Part shown: piece after piece, positions 31,692-40,672 of the stretch
Numbering within the stretch: position 1 is the first letter of the stretch
Layout: every line of letters starts with the position of its first letter
NCBI RefSeq assembly: GCF_002162355.1
Contig: NZ_CP021434.1
Coordinates: 2,580,501 to 2,644,500, forward strand
DNA: 64,000 nucleotides
Direction: 5' to 3'
Source of the DNA: Tumebacillus avium
GTDB lineage: Bacteria; Bacillota; Bacilli; Tumebacillales; Tumebacillaceae
Position numbers and translations under genes: made by a program
The notes under the pieces: generated by a model
What the model was told of the DNA's origin: nothing
Databases searched by the model: none
Seen by the model: the letters and a program-made list of their open reading frames with translations, nothing else

Positions 31692-32050
31692 TGCAGGTAC
31701 CGATTCTGAAGATGAACGATGTGCTCATCGTTACGCTTGGCAACGACATCACCGATGACGAAGCGATCGCCATCAAGCATAATATTTTGGTGAAGATCAA
31801 AGAAACAGAATGCCAGGGTCTGCTCATCGACATTTCGGTCGTCGATCTCATCGACAGTTTTATGGGCAGAATCCTCAACGAAATCGCCGAGATGGCAAAG
31901 CTGATGGGCTCCCGTACCGCCATTACGGGGATGAGTCCGCAAGTCGCCATCACGATGATCGAACTCGGCCTGAAGCTCCAAGGTGTATATACGGCACTAA
32001 CGGTCGAAAAAGGATTCGAATGGCTCAGAAATCCGAACACGGGAGCGTAG
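31691..32050 (+). CDS. rsbS: stressosome scaffold RsbS
   Basis: 119 residues, a single STAS domain. The phosphorylatable Ser is retained in LIDSFMGRIL. RsbS and RsbR co-assemble and trap RsbT until stress-induced phosphorylation. Start by overlap with rsbR; 3 bp before rsbT. Confidence 0.93.
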   Translation: MQVPILKMNDVLIVTLGNDITDDEAIAIKHNILVKIKETECQGLLIDISVVDLIDSFMGRILNEIAEMAKLMGSRTAITGMSPQVAITMIELGLKLQGVYTALTVEKGFEWLRNPNTGA

Positions 32051-32053
32051 CAG

Positions 32054-32464
32054 ATGCAGGACACAATACAGATTCTCAGCGAAACGGATGCGATTGTCGC
32101 CCGCCAGAGAGGCCGTGAAATCGCGCGGCAGTTGGGGTTCTCAGTGGTGGATCAGACGCGAATCGCGATCAGCATATCGGAGCTCGCACGGAACATCATC
32201 CTGTATGCGGGCTCTGGCGTCGTGGAAGTGACAGCGATGCATGGCGAACATGGTGATGTGGGAATCGAAGTGTTGGCGGCCGACAACGGGCCTGGGATTG
32301 CAGATCTCAACCTCGCGCTGCTGGACGGATATTCCACGTCAAACGGACTGGGCATGGGGCTGCCTGGCACGAAACGCTTGATGGACGAGTTTCAAATTGA
32401 CACCGTACCGGGTGCGGGCACGCGGATCACCATTCGTAAATGGTTGAACAGCCGCAACTATTAG
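32054..32464 (+). CDS. rsbT: serine/threonine kinase RsbT
   Basis: 136 residues, GHKL-type kinase: ISELARNIILYA (N-box), ADNGPGI (G1 box) and GLGMGLPGTKRLMDEF (lid and G2). It phosphorylates RsbS/RsbR, then is released to activate a downstream partner, which in Bacillus is the phosphatase RsbU. No rsbU, rsbV, rsbW or sigB lies nearby, so the output here is unknown. Confidence 0.93.
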   Translation: MQDTIQILSETDAIVARQRGREIARQLGFSVVDQTRIAISISELARNIILYAGSGVVEVTAMHGEHGDVGIEVLAADNGPGIADLNLALLDGYSTSNGLGMGLPGTKRLMDEFQIDTVPGAGTRITIRKWLNSRNY

Positions 32465-32480
32465 AGGGGAGTGGGCGACG

Positions 32481-33101
32481 ATCAGAATCGGAGTAGCGGT
32501 CTCCCCACTCGAGTCGAACAGCGGAGACGGGTATATCGTGCGCGACTATGGCGGCCAAACGCTGATCGTCGTCGCCGATGGACTTGGGCACGGGCTGCGT
32601 GCCTTTGAAGCTGTCGACACACTGCGCAAGCTGATCGAACTTGCGCCGGTGATGCCTTTGCCCGACCTGCTGTTGTGGTGTCACAAACAGATGCGCCAGA
32701 CGCGCGGCGCTGCGGTGGCGGCGCTTTTGCTCGACCGGGCCGGACGGACGGTCACCTACAGCGGGATCGGCAACATCGCCTTTTGGCACATCATCACCCG
32801 GGTCGGGGTGATCACCTCCAAACGCATGGTCAGCGGGATTCTCGGCTATCGCGAAGTTGCGCCGACAGCGATCACGTTTTCCTATGTGGAAGGCGACCGG
32901 CTGCTCTTGCACACCGATGGTGTACAAGGCAACTTGCGCGCGCATTTGGAGATTTGGCACCACCCGCCGGAGCGGACAGCCCTGGATGTGATCGATCTAT
33001 TCTCGACCGGGCAGGATGATGCGCTGGCGCTGGTCGTGCGCCTCGGGCGCGGCGACCCGCAGGTGCTGGAGCAGGTCTGTACGGCAAAACCAACTGAATG
33101 A
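32481..33101 (+). CDS. rsbX: PP2C-type phosphatase RsbX-like
   Basis: About 200 residues with the SpoIIE/PP2C fold: IVVADGLGHGLRA holds the metal-binding Asp, followed by VVAALLLDRAGRTVTY and TDGVQGNL. It dephosphorylates RsbS/RsbR to reset the stressosome. Homology extends upstream of the first usual start codon (GTG 32538) as RIGVAVSPLESNSGDGY, and the GAGGGGAG SD fits an ATC codon at 32481. Either ATC is used or the protein starts at 32538, losing part of the fold. Confidence 0.8.
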   Translation: MRIGVAVSPLESNSGDGYIVRDYGGQTLIVVADGLGHGLRAFEAVDTLRKLIELAPVMPLPDLLLWCHKQMRQTRGAAVAALLLDRAGRTVTYSGIGNIAFWHIITRVGVITSKRMVSGILGYREVAPTAITFSYVEGDRLLLHTDGVQGNLRAHLEIWHHPPERTALDVIDLFSTGQDDALALVVRLGRGDPQVLEQVCTAKPTE

Positions 33102-33123
33102 GAAAGCGTGCGGCAACAAAACC

Positions 33124-33160
33124 TAACGGTGGATTCCAATTCGGAAACCGCCGTTTTTTT
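33124..33160 (+). terminator. terminator after rsb operon
   Basis: About 13-bp stem starting AACGGTGG and ending CCGCCGTT, followed by seven T. Confidence 0.9.
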
Positions 33161-33193
33161 ATTACTCTTGCAGCCATGAGGGAGATACAAGCC

Positions 33194-34585
33194 ATGTCGT
33201 TGTTTCGTACAAAAAGCATCGAAGATCTGATCCGTACTTCTCAAGAGGGCAAAACGCTGAAAAAAACGCTGGGCACCTGGGACTTAACGATGCTCGGGAT
33301 CGGGGCGATCATCGGGACCGGCATTTTCGTGCTGACCGGAGAAGGAGCGCTGACCGCCGGTCCCGGCCTGATCCTGTCGTTTATCATCTCCGGCATCGTC
33401 TGTGCGTTTGCGGCGCTGTGTTACGCCGAATTTGCTTCGCTGGTGCCGGTGTCCGGATCGGTGTACACCTACAGCTATGCGACGCTTGGCGAGTTTATCG
33501 CCTGGCTGATCGGCTGGGATCTGATCCTCGAGTACGCCTTGGCTACGTCGGCCGTCTCAGCGGGCTGGTCCGGCTATGCGCAGTCGCTGGCGGCGGGCTT
33601 AGGTCTGCACCTGCCGACGGCGCTGAGCGCAGCGCCGGGCGCGGTGAAAGGCGTGACGACTTATTTCAACCTGCCAGCCTTTTTAATCGTACTGCTGGTC
33701 ACCACGTTGTTGTCGGTGGGCATCAAGGAATCGACGCGGGTGAACAACATCATGGTGCTGATCAAAGTGGCGGTGGTGATCTTGTTCATCGTCGTCGGGG
33801 TCGGCTATGTGCGGCCGGTGAACTGGACGCCGTTTCTGCCGTTTGGTTTCAAAGGGGTGCTCGAGGCATCGGCGCTGGTGTTTTTCGCGTACATCGGCTT
33901 TGACGCGGTGGCGTCGGCGGCAGAAGAGTCGCGCGATCCGCGGCGAGACCTGCCGCGCGGCATCATCTACTCCCTTGTGGTCTGCACGCTGTTTTATGTG
34001 GTCGTCTCGGCGGTGATGACCGGGATTGTCGAGTATCCGCGCTTTGAAGGGATCGCGCATCCGGTCTCGCTGGCGCTTCAAGTGGCCGGGCAGAACTGGG
34101 TGGCCGGGTTTATCGACTTGGGGGCGATCCTCGGCATGACCACGGTGCTGCTCGTCATGACGTACGGGCAGACGCGGATCTTTTTCGCGATGTCGCGCGA
34201 CGGTCTGCTCCCGCGGATGTTTTCCACCGTCCATCCGAAGTACCAAACGCCGTTTGGCTCGACGTGGCTGGTCGGCATCATCTCCTCGCTGGTCGGCGGG
34301 TTTGTGCCGCTCGGGCGCTTGGCAGAACTGACGAACATCGGGACATTGGCCGCTTTCACGCTGGTGTCTGTGGCGATCCTCGTGCTGCGGCGGACACAGC
34401 CTGACCTGCCGCGCGTGTTTAAAGTACCAGGTGTGCCGGTGGTGCCGATCTTATCGATCCTGTTTTGCATTACTTTGATGACCCAATTGCAGGCGCTGAC
34501 CTGGATTGCGTTTTTCGTCTGGCTGACGATCGGACTGTTCGTGTATTTTCTCTACTCTCGCAATCACTCGGTGTTGAACCACTAG
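33194..34585 (+). CDS. APC-superfamily amino acid permease
   Basis: 463 residues, twelve membrane segments. LTMLGIGAIIGTGIFVLTG is the APC substrate-binding helix, and FAYIGFDAVASAAEESRDPRRDLPRGI is the cationic amino acid transporter signature (seen as FAYIGFDAVAS and AAEESRDPRRDLP). Closest in pattern to YfnA-like permeases. ATG at 33194 behind GAGGGAG; an upstream in-frame ATG falls in the terminator. It precedes the spore lipoprotein gene by 20 bp. Confidence 0.9.
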   Translation: MSLFRTKSIEDLIRTSQEGKTLKKTLGTWDLTMLGIGAIIGTGIFVLTGEGALTAGPGLILSFIISGIVCAFAALCYAEFASLVPVSGSVYTYSYATLGEFIAWLIGWDLILEYALATSAVSAGWSGYAQSLAAGLGLHLPTALSAAPGAVKGVTTYFNLPAFLIVLLVTTLLSVGIKESTRVNNIMVLIKVAVVILFIVVGVGYVRPVNWTPFLPFGFKGVLEASALVFFAYIGFDAVASAAEESRDPRRDLPRGIIYSLVVCTLFYVVVSAVMTGIVEYPRFEGIAHPVSLALQVAGQNWVAGFIDLGAILGMTTVLLVMTYGQTRIFFAMSRDGLLPRMFSTVHPKYQTPFGSTWLVGIISSLVGGFVPLGRLAELTNIGTLAAFTLVSVAILVLRRTQPDLPRVFKVPGVPVVPILSILFCITLMTQLQALTWIAFFVWLTIGLFVYFLYSRNHSVLNH

Positions 34586-34605
34586 AAATAGAAAGAGGTG
34601 TTACG

Positions 34606-35430
34606 ATGCGTGCGAGCAAATGGGTGGCAATGACGCTGGCGATCGCGCTCGCGTCCACCGCAACGTCTGCCTGCGGAATTATGCGGACACCGTATGAGCG
34701 GCAAAAGATTCAGGAGAACGGCGGAACGGCCAAGAAGCCGAATGAAGAGCAGTCTGCCAACGCCGGCGGCGGTCAGGGAGAAGGCGGGGGCGAACAGGCT
34801 GCCGGGAAGAAAAAGAAAGAAGACCCGCAGATCGCCAAGGAGAAAAAAGAAGGCCAGAAGCAGAAATTCGAGTCGGAGAGCCCCGGCCAGCGCAAGGAAC
34901 GGTTAAAAGGGCAAGGGCTGCTCTACGTGCTCCCTGGCGCCAAAGAGCGACTGGAGGGGCTCCGTCCCGGTGCGAAAAAGGACGCGGAGCAAGCGAAGGC
35001 GAAGGTCAAAGGCGAAACTGAAAAGGCCGAGCAGCCGAAACAAGAGGTGCAGCTGCGCCACAGCGGCCCGCTGTCGGCCGAAGTCTCCAAGCTGGAAGGC
35101 GTCGTGGAAGCGATCGTGTTGGTCGATGAAAAGGGCAACGCGTTTGTCGCGCTGAACGAGGACCAGCAAGTGAAAGCCAAAATGGTCAAAGCGCCGCGCG
35201 AAGCCAACGAGCGAATCGATGTCAAAACGGAAGGCGACATCCCGCAGCCGATTCAGGAGCGGATCGCCTCCAAGCTGCGGGCGATGAACGAAAACATCGG
35301 AACGGTGCATATCACGAACAGCCCCGAACATGTGAAGAAATTTCAGCGCTATGCCGGAAAAGTCGTCAAAGGCGACATCGACGAGACCGCGCATGCGGCA
35401 GCCGATCACATCACCGACATCTGGAAATAA
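34606..35430 (+). CDS. YhcN/YlaJ-type sporulation lipoprotein
   Basis: 274 residues. Signal peptide with lipobox ATSAC; then a long Lys/Glu/Gly-rich low-complexity region (about 30-130). The C-terminal YhcN/YlaJ domain shows VVEAIVLVDEKGNAFVAL and ends in AADHITDIWK. Such proteins localise to the forespore inner membrane and affect germination or outgrowth. SD AGAGGTG. Supports an endospore-forming host. Confidence 0.82.
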   Translation: MRASKWVAMTLAIALASTATSACGIMRTPYERQKIQENGGTAKKPNEEQSANAGGGQGEGGGEQAAGKKKKEDPQIAKEKKEGQKQKFESESPGQRKERLKGQGLLYVLPGAKERLEGLRPGAKKDAEQAKAKVKGETEKAEQPKQEVQLRHSGPLSAEVSKLEGVVEAIVLVDEKGNAFVALNEDQQVKAKMVKAPREANERIDVKTEGDIPQPIQERIASKLRAMNENIGTVHITNSPEHVKKFQRYAGKVVKGDIDETAHAAADHITDIWK

Positions 35431-35463
35431 AAAAAGGTCGTGTCTCTTGGGACACGACCTTTT
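35431..35463. terminator. bidirectional terminator
   Basis: AAGGTCGTGTC-tcttg-GGACACGACCTT with flanking A and T runs. Confidence 0.9.
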
Positions 35464-35468
35464 CTCGC

Positions 35469-35663
35469 TTAAAATTCGGTGGCTGTGGTGTATGGCAGAC
35501 CGGGATAGCCTTGCGCGGTCAGGTTGCGCATCGCGCGGTCGACCATCGTGACCGGCACATCGAGCTGATTGGCGACATCGACCACCGACTCGATGTTGTT
35601 CCCTGCCTGCAGTTGCTGCAGGACATAGGTCTCGATATTGCGCTGCATTTCGCGTTGATCCAT
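35469..35663 (-). CDS. small helix-turn-helix-like protein, unknown
   Basis: 64 residues. VVDVANQLDVPVTMVDRAMRNL has the helical spacing of a winged-helix or HTH segment. ATG behind GGGGAGG on the minus strand. No partner gene is evident. Confidence 0.6.
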   Translation of the reverse strand: MDQREMQRNIETYVLQQLQAGNNIESVVDVANQLDVPVTMVDRAMRNLTAQGYPGLPYTTATEF

Positions 35664-35755
35664 CTGGGCGGGCCTCCCCTCAGGCGTAGACTTCCCTAGT
35701 AGGATGCCCGGCGCAGGGTTGTTTACTCAAGAGCAGCAGGAGCAGGGGTTCAATT

Positions 35756-37906
35756 TTACTGCGGAGCGTCTGCCGCCGGAGTGATGACGGTAAACGTATA
35801 GGTGCCGAGCAGGTTCACCAAAGCATGATCCGTGCTGGTGTAAGCGTACACCGAGTAGTAGTAGGTAGTGCCAGGCGTCAGGCCCTCTTCATGATAAGCG
35901 GATTCCGGGCCGGAATACTGGTCAGATCCCATTTTCTTGATCACGTAGTCGACCGCATTTGCGTTGGTCGGATGAGTTTCAAACGATACGGAGGTCGAAG
36001 TGCTTTCCAAGACAAGCGGCGACCATGCCAGATTTTGCGTATAACCGGTCGCTCTGGTGCTGATCATCAGTACGCCATTCGTATCGTAGAGTTCGTAATC
36101 ATACCAGACTTGCTGGTGCGGCATCAGGTTGGATTCTGTAAACGTGCCGGTGCCTTCATAGTACAGCTCGCCCATGCGACGCAGCACCATCTTGCCGACT
36201 TCAAAGTTGGTGCCGGTGTAGGTGGTGGTCATGGTATGTGCGTCCGGACTCGTCATTTGCAGTGTGCCGGTGGCTGCTTTGGTGCGTGCGAAGTCATACG
36301 CTCTTTGGCCAAGCGGCACTCCGTTTGCATCATAGGAGGAGACGACATAGTAGTACGGCTTGTTCGGAAGCAGCCCGGTGTCGATAAACGTCGTGTTCTT
36401 ACCTTCATAGAGCACCTGGTTGTCGCGGGTGACCACAAACTTGGCAACCGGGCCGCGGCCCGAGTAGCCCAGCTGAATCGAAGTAAATTCACTGCCGGTA
36501 TGCCAGACGTTGACCGTGCCGTCTTTCGTGGTGGCCGACAGGGTGCTTTTGGCCAGCTCATTGCCGTTGGCGTCATACGCGTAGATCGTGTAGGTATAGG
36601 CGGTGACGTTGGTCAGGCCTTTGTGCTCAAACGTCGTCTTGGTGCCCATGTACAGCAGTTGATTGGCGCCTGTGTACACGCGGTACTCGGCAACCGGACC
36701 GTCATAGGAGTAGTTCAGTTGAATCGACATGTAGGACGGGATCGCTTCCGCAGTCAGAGCCGGCGTCAGCGATTTGATTTCCACCGGGTAGTTGCTGGAA
36801 GTGGTGGTGCCATTGCCGAATTGCCCTTTGGCATTGGAGCCCCATGCCCAGACGCTGCCGTTCGCTCGCAGCGCATAGGAAGTCGTGCTGCCGGCCGAGA
36901 TGCTTTGCACGCCGGTCATATCTTGTACGGGGCGGGCGTCCAGACCGGTCATCGCGTAGCTGTGGCCGAGCTGGCCGTAGGTGCTGTTGCCGAACGACCA
37001 GACGGTAGCGTCGTTTTTCAGGATCAAAGTGTGGCCGTGACCGGCCGCAATCGCCGTCGCGCCAGTAAACGGTTCCAGGTAAAAGCCGCGCACCTGTGTC
37101 GGGGCTTGTGCGGTGACAGCGGTTGACAGGCCAACCGTGTCGGTGCCCCAGTACCAGACGGTGCCGTCCGCCTTGATCGCCACCGCATGTGTTTTGCCGG
37201 CATCGATCGCCGTTACGCCGGTGATCGGCACTTGTGACGGGCGGGTGGAGTTGTTGCTCGCCTTGCCATACTGATAAGAAGCGTTGTTGCCCCACGCCCA
37301 GACGGTGCCGTCCGTTTTCAGCGCCAGCGAGAAGCGTGCGCCTGCCGCGATGTCTTTGACGTCGCTGATCAGGGACTTGACCGGGGTGGACGAATTGGTG
37401 GCGGTGCCGTTGCCGAGCTGGCCGTTGTAGTTGCCGCCAAACCCGTACACGTCGCCGCTCGCGGTCAACGCCAGCGAGTGATGCTCGCCGCCTGCCACTT
37501 CCACGACATCGCTCAGCCCGGCAACTTGCAGGGGAGCGGTGATCGCCCCCGAAGGAGTAGCGCCGCCTTGTCCATAGTTGTTATCTCCGGCCGCCCAGAC
37601 GCTGCCGTCGCTTTTGAGAAACAGCGTGTGGTTGTACCCGGCATCGATGCTTGTGCCGCCGTTGGCGAATCCGCTGACGGGCATCGGGGAGAGCGCGGTG
37701 GAGTTGACGGTGCCGCCATCGCCGATCTTGCCGTTAAAGTCATACCCATAACCCCAGACCGAGCCATCGGACCGGACGAGTTGTGCATAGTCGAGGCCGC
37801 CGTTTACTTTCGTGACGTAGGCTGCATTTGCCTGACCGCTGTCAGCAAGCAGCATGCCTGTCGCCAAAGCAACGGTTGCGGCGCTCATGAGAGCCAATTT
37901 GTTCAT
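35756..37906 (-). CDS. secreted RCC1-repeat protein with fibronectin-like domains
   Basis: 716 residues from the ATG behind AAGGGG. A signal peptide ends SGQANAAY. Residues about 30-390 hold seven RCC1-type beta-propeller blades, each with SDGSVWGYG- or TDGTVWAWG-like cores and AAGxxHTLxL turns. Residues about 390-716 are four beta-sandwich repeats of fibronectin III type (YTYTIYAYDANGNEL). No wall-sorting motif is seen, so it is probably released or loosely bound. RCC1 propellers bind proteins; the ligand is unknown. Confidence 0.85.
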   Translation of the reverse strand: MNKLALMSAATVALATGMLLADSGQANAAYVTKVNGGLDYAQLVRSDGSVWGYGYDFNGKIGDGGTVNSTALSPMPVSGFANGGTSIDAGYNHTLFLKSDGSVWAAGDNNYGQGGATPSGAITAPLQVAGLSDVVEVAGGEHHSLALTASGDVYGFGGNYNGQLGNGTATNSSTPVKSLISDVKDIAAGARFSLALKTDGTVWAWGNNASYQYGKASNNSTRPSQVPITGVTAIDAGKTHAVAIKADGTVWYWGTDTVGLSTAVTAQAPTQVRGFYLEPFTGATAIAAGHGHTLILKNDATVWSFGNSTYGQLGHSYAMTGLDARPVQDMTGVQSISAGSTTSYALRANGSVWAWGSNAKGQFGNGTTTSSNYPVEIKSLTPALTAEAIPSYMSIQLNYSYDGPVAEYRVYTGANQLLYMGTKTTFEHKGLTNVTAYTYTIYAYDANGNELAKSTLSATTKDGTVNVWHTGSEFTSIQLGYSGRGPVAKFVVTRDNQVLYEGKNTTFIDTGLLPNKPYYYVVSSYDANGVPLGQRAYDFARTKAATGTLQMTSPDAHTMTTTYTGTNFEVGKMVLRRMGELYYEGTGTFTESNLMPHQQVWYDYELYDTNGVLMISTRATGYTQNLAWSPLVLESTSTSVSFETHPTNANAVDYVIKKMGSDQYSGPESAYHEEGLTPGTTYYYSVYAYTSTDHALVNLLGTYTFTVITPAADAPQ

Positions 37907-37983
37907 GAAGATTCCCCTTTTATATAAAATATGGGTAAAAAGTAATTTCATAGATTAGAGTACCATATCCTCCCACAAATAAA

Positions 37984-38003
37984 AACCCTCCAAAAGGAGG
38001 GTT
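37984..38003. terminator. short hairpin/terminator
   Basis: AACCCTCC-aaaa-GGAGGGTT flanked by an A run; lies upstream of the RCC1 gene and beyond the tatA terminator. Confidence 0.6.
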
Positions 38004-38032
38004 AACTGGTTATATGAAAATTATTTATCGTC

Positions 38033-38065
38033 AAAAAACCACCGCCCGAAACGGACAGTGGTTTT
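38033..38065 (-). terminator. tatA terminator
   Basis: On the minus strand AAAACCAC ... GTGGTTTTTT directly follows the tatA stop. Confidence 0.8.
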
Positions 38066-38067
38066 AC

Positions 38068-38235
38068 TTACTTGTCGTTCTCATGTTCACTTACAACATC
38101 CCGCATCCCGTCTTTAAACTCGCGAAGCCCTTTGCCGACCGCGCGGCCCACTTCGGGCAGTTTGTTCGGGCCAAATACGATTACCGCCAGCACGAGGATC
38201 AGGATCATGCCCGGCACGCCGATGTTGGCAAGCAT
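38068..38235 (-). CDS. tatA: twin-arginine translocase subunit TatA
   Basis: 55 residues, short for TatA but complete: one membrane helix (MILILVLAVIVF), the FGPNKLPEVGRAVGKGLREF amphipathic hinge with the conserved FGPxxLP motif, and a short charged tail. It forms the protein-conducting element of Tat export with TatC (not in the window). ATG at 38235 behind GGAGGTGA. No substantial ORF of this gene is longer than this. Confidence 0.92.
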   Translation of the reverse strand: MLANIGVPGMILILVLAVIVFGPNKLPEVGRAVGKGLREFKDGMRDVVSEHENDK

Positions 38236-38277
38236 CTCGCTCACCTCCAGCCATAGTTTCCTGCTTAGCGTGTGTTG

Positions 38278-39171
38278 CTAGGCTTTCGGATATGCATACT
38301 GCTGCACGAGGCAGACAAATTCGGACGCCGCCCGCGATTGAAACCGTCCGGCCCGCTCCAGCACGGAGAGGGGACGGGTGTAGTGAAAGCCATCCAGGGT
38401 CAGGCGCTGCAAACTGCCCGCGAGCATCTCGCGGCGGACACACCATTTGGAGAGGATGGCCAGGCCCATACCGGCCTCGACCGCTTCTTTGATGCCTTGC
38501 GTGCTGCCGATTGAGATGATTTTGCGGGGCGCGACCCCGATTTTTTGCAAATAATCTTCTGCCGTCGCCCGCGTGCCGGAACCTGCTTCGCGCAGGATAA
38601 ACGTGTGCTCCTCCAACTGCTCAGCGCGAACTTTGGAAACATCGGCAAGCGGATGCCCCGGCGGAGCGAACAGCACCACTTCATCGTCCAAAAAAGAGGT
38701 CAAAGTCAGATGACGATGCTGCAGCCGCCCTTCGACCACCCCGGCGTCGATGCTGTAATCGAGCATCATCTCGCCGATCTCCTCCGTGTTGTGAATCAGC
38801 AGATTGAGCTCAACTTCCGGAAAGCGCTGGGTGTATTCGGCCAGCACCTGCGGCAGAATATATTCTCCGATCGTAAAGGTGGCGCCGATCGTCAGCTTGC
38901 CAGTCACGCGACCCATCAGATCATCGAGCGCCCCTTTGCTTTTCGCAGACAGATCGAGAATCTGCTTGGCATAAGGCAGCAGCGTCTCACCGGCGGAGGT
39001 CAGTTCGACCCGCTTGGAGGTGCGCTCGAACAATTTGGTGCCGTAATACTCTTCTAATGTATGAATCTGCTGCGAGATCGCCGGCTGGGTCAGCCGAAGC
39101 GCTTCAGCTGCCCGGGAGAAACTCTTCTTCTCCGCGACCATCGCAAACACATGCAAATGCGTGTTGATCAC
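38278..39171 (-). CDS. LysR-family transcriptional regulator
   Basis: 297 residues from a GTG 7 nt after AAAGGGGG. N-terminal winged HTH: FSRAAEALRLTQPAISQQIH and LFERTSKRVELTSAGE. The C-terminal periplasmic-binding-like effector domain shows KLTIGATFTIGEYILP and REAGSGTRATAE, the pattern of CysB/CysL or YeiE-like regulators. It regulates a divergent or distant target; the LysM-CAP gene is divergent at 39286. Confidence 0.9.
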   Translation of the reverse strand: MINTHLHVFAMVAEKKSFSRAAEALRLTQPAISQQIHTLEEYYGTKLFERTSKRVELTSAGETLLPYAKQILDLSAKSKGALDDLMGRVTGKLTIGATFTIGEYILPQVLAEYTQRFPEVELNLLIHNTEEIGEMMLDYSIDAGVVEGRLQHRHLTLTSFLDDEVVLFAPPGHPLADVSKVRAEQLEEHTFILREAGSGTRATAEDYLQKIGVAPRKIISIGSTQGIKEAVEAGMGLAILSKWCVRREMLAGSLQRLTLDGFHYTRPLSVLERAGRFQSRAASEFVCLVQQYAYPKA

Positions 39172-39285
39172 AAAAAGGCCCCCTTTTGGTCCTCTCACCC
39201 TATTGTACCAGAGTTTACGTGGCGCAATGACTCCTCCACTGCGCAAACTACCCTTGCAAGATAAGGAGAAGGAGGAGTAGAGACC

Positions 39286-39921
39286 GTGAAAAAATGGATC
39301 AAAACCACAGTGGCCGCTCTGATGTTGGCTTCGACGATCGTCCTGCCGTCCTCCACACAGACAGCGGAGGCGGAATCGGCCGTTTCCTACACCGTACAGC
39401 CGGGCGACAGCGTCTGGAAGATCGCGGTGAAATATCAGATCGGGGTGTCCGACATCGTTGGCGCCAACAATCTGAAGAACCCGAGCCTGATCTATCCGGG
39501 GCAGAAGCTGATCATCCCGCAGCTTGACGCCCGCGTTGTGCAGTTCCAGAACCGCGTCGTGCAATTGACCAACGCCGAGCGCGCCAAAGTCGGCCTGCGC
39601 CCCTTGAAAATGAACTGGGAGCTGCAGCGCTGCGCCCGCGTGAAGTCGGAGGACATGCGCAACCGCAACTACTTTGCGCACAACTCGCCGACGTACGGTT
39701 CGCCGTTTACGATGATGAAAAGCTTCGGCATCAACTACTCCACAGCGGGCGAAAACATCGCGGCCGGACAGCAGACGCCGGAATCGGTGGTCGCTTCGTG
39801 GATGAAGAGCCCGGGGCATCGCGCCAACATCCTCAAGGCGGAATACGCGGAGATCGGCTGCGGCGTGGCTTTTGGCGGTTCGTACAAAGTGTACTGGACA
39901 CAGCAGTTCATCAAACGCTAG
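39286..39921 (+). CDS. LysM and CAP (SCP/PR1) domain secreted protein
   Basis: 211 residues. Signal peptide to about residue 30 (TQTAEAES); LysM at 34-78 (YTVQPGDSVWKIAVKY, YPGQKLIIP); CAP domain at about 85-210 with HNSPTYGSPFTMM, AGENIAAGQ and SPGHRANILK. YkwD/SafA-like proteins of this plan bind peptidoglycan and are often spore-coat or wall associated. GTG start behind AGGAGGAG. Confidence 0.88.
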   Translation: MKKWIKTTVAALMLASTIVLPSSTQTAEAESAVSYTVQPGDSVWKIAVKYQIGVSDIVGANNLKNPSLIYPGQKLIIPQLDARVVQFQNRVVQLTNAERAKVGLRPLKMNWELQRCARVKSEDMRNRNYFAHNSPTYGSPFTMMKSFGINYSTAGENIAAGQQTPESVVASWMKSPGHRANILKAEYAEIGCGVAFGGSYKVYWTQQFIKR

Positions 39922-39928
39922 GCCAGAA

Positions 39929-39965
39929 CGAAAGCCAGCCGGGTCACTGCCCGACTGGCTTTTCT
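39929..39965 (+). terminator. terminator
   Basis: AAAGCCAGCCGGG ... CCCGACTGGCTTTT. Confidence 0.85.
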
Positions 39966-40013
39966 ATGCTACTATAGGAAGAAGAAGCAAGGCTTGACGA
40001 GAGGAGCCACAGC

Positions 40014-40613
40014 ATGGCAATCGAAACGGAAGTCAAATTTCGCACCACAGCCGCGTCCTGGCAGGAGATCAAGGATGATTTTGAACGTACATACCAGCTC
40101 GACCACATCGAAGAGCAGACCAACCAATACTACAACACGAAAAACGGCGATCTCGACCGCCTCCGCATCGGCCTGCGCCTGCGTCTGGTAAAAGGCCGTT
40201 CTATCGTCAACATCAAGCGCGACACGAAAGAATCGCACAAGCGCGAAGAGATTGAAGAGGAGTACGCAGGCACGCTGGAGCGGCTGCCTCAAGACAGCCT
40301 GATCCTGCAAAATCTGCTCAACGAAGTCGGCTGCGCGTACGAAGACATCGTGCCGCACGTTCGGATGACCACCAAGCGGTACGTCTATCTGATCGAAGAG
40401 CCGACCGTGAAAATTGAAGTCTGTTTCGACGATGTCCTGATCTCCGGCAACGGGCAGGACCATCCGCTGTACGAGATCGAGTTTGAACTGGTGTCGGGCG
40501 ACGAAGCGCGCCTGCTGGAACTGACCGCCGCGTTTCGCGCCAAGCACGGCAGCCGGGTGGAGCAAAGCGCCGTTTCCAAGCTTGCCTACGCTTTGCAACT
40601 CGTGCAAAAATAA
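40014..40613 (+). CDS. CYTH-domain phosphohydrolase-like protein
   Basis: 199 residues. The CYTH signature ExExK is present as ETEVKF at residues 4-9, followed by YYNTKNGDLDRLRIGLRLR and the KRDTKE strand. CYTH enzymes bind triphosphates in a beta tunnel (class IV adenylate cyclase, thiamine triphosphatase, inorganic triphosphatase). The tenA gene 60 bp downstream hints at thiamine triphosphate, but this is inference. SD GAGAGGAG. Confidence 0.85.
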   Translation: MAIETEVKFRTTAASWQEIKDDFERTYQLDHIEEQTNQYYNTKNGDLDRLRIGLRLRLVKGRSIVNIKRDTKESHKREEIEEEYAGTLERLPQDSLILQNLLNEVGCAYEDIVPHVRMTTKRYVYLIEEPTVKIEVCFDDVLISGNGQDHPLYEIEFELVSGDEARLLELTAAFRAKHGSRVEQSAVSKLAYALQLVQK

Positions 40614-40672
40614 GTTCGTAACATCCTTGCAGACTAGAGCAGCCCACATTGACGGGCAGAGGAGAGGATTTT

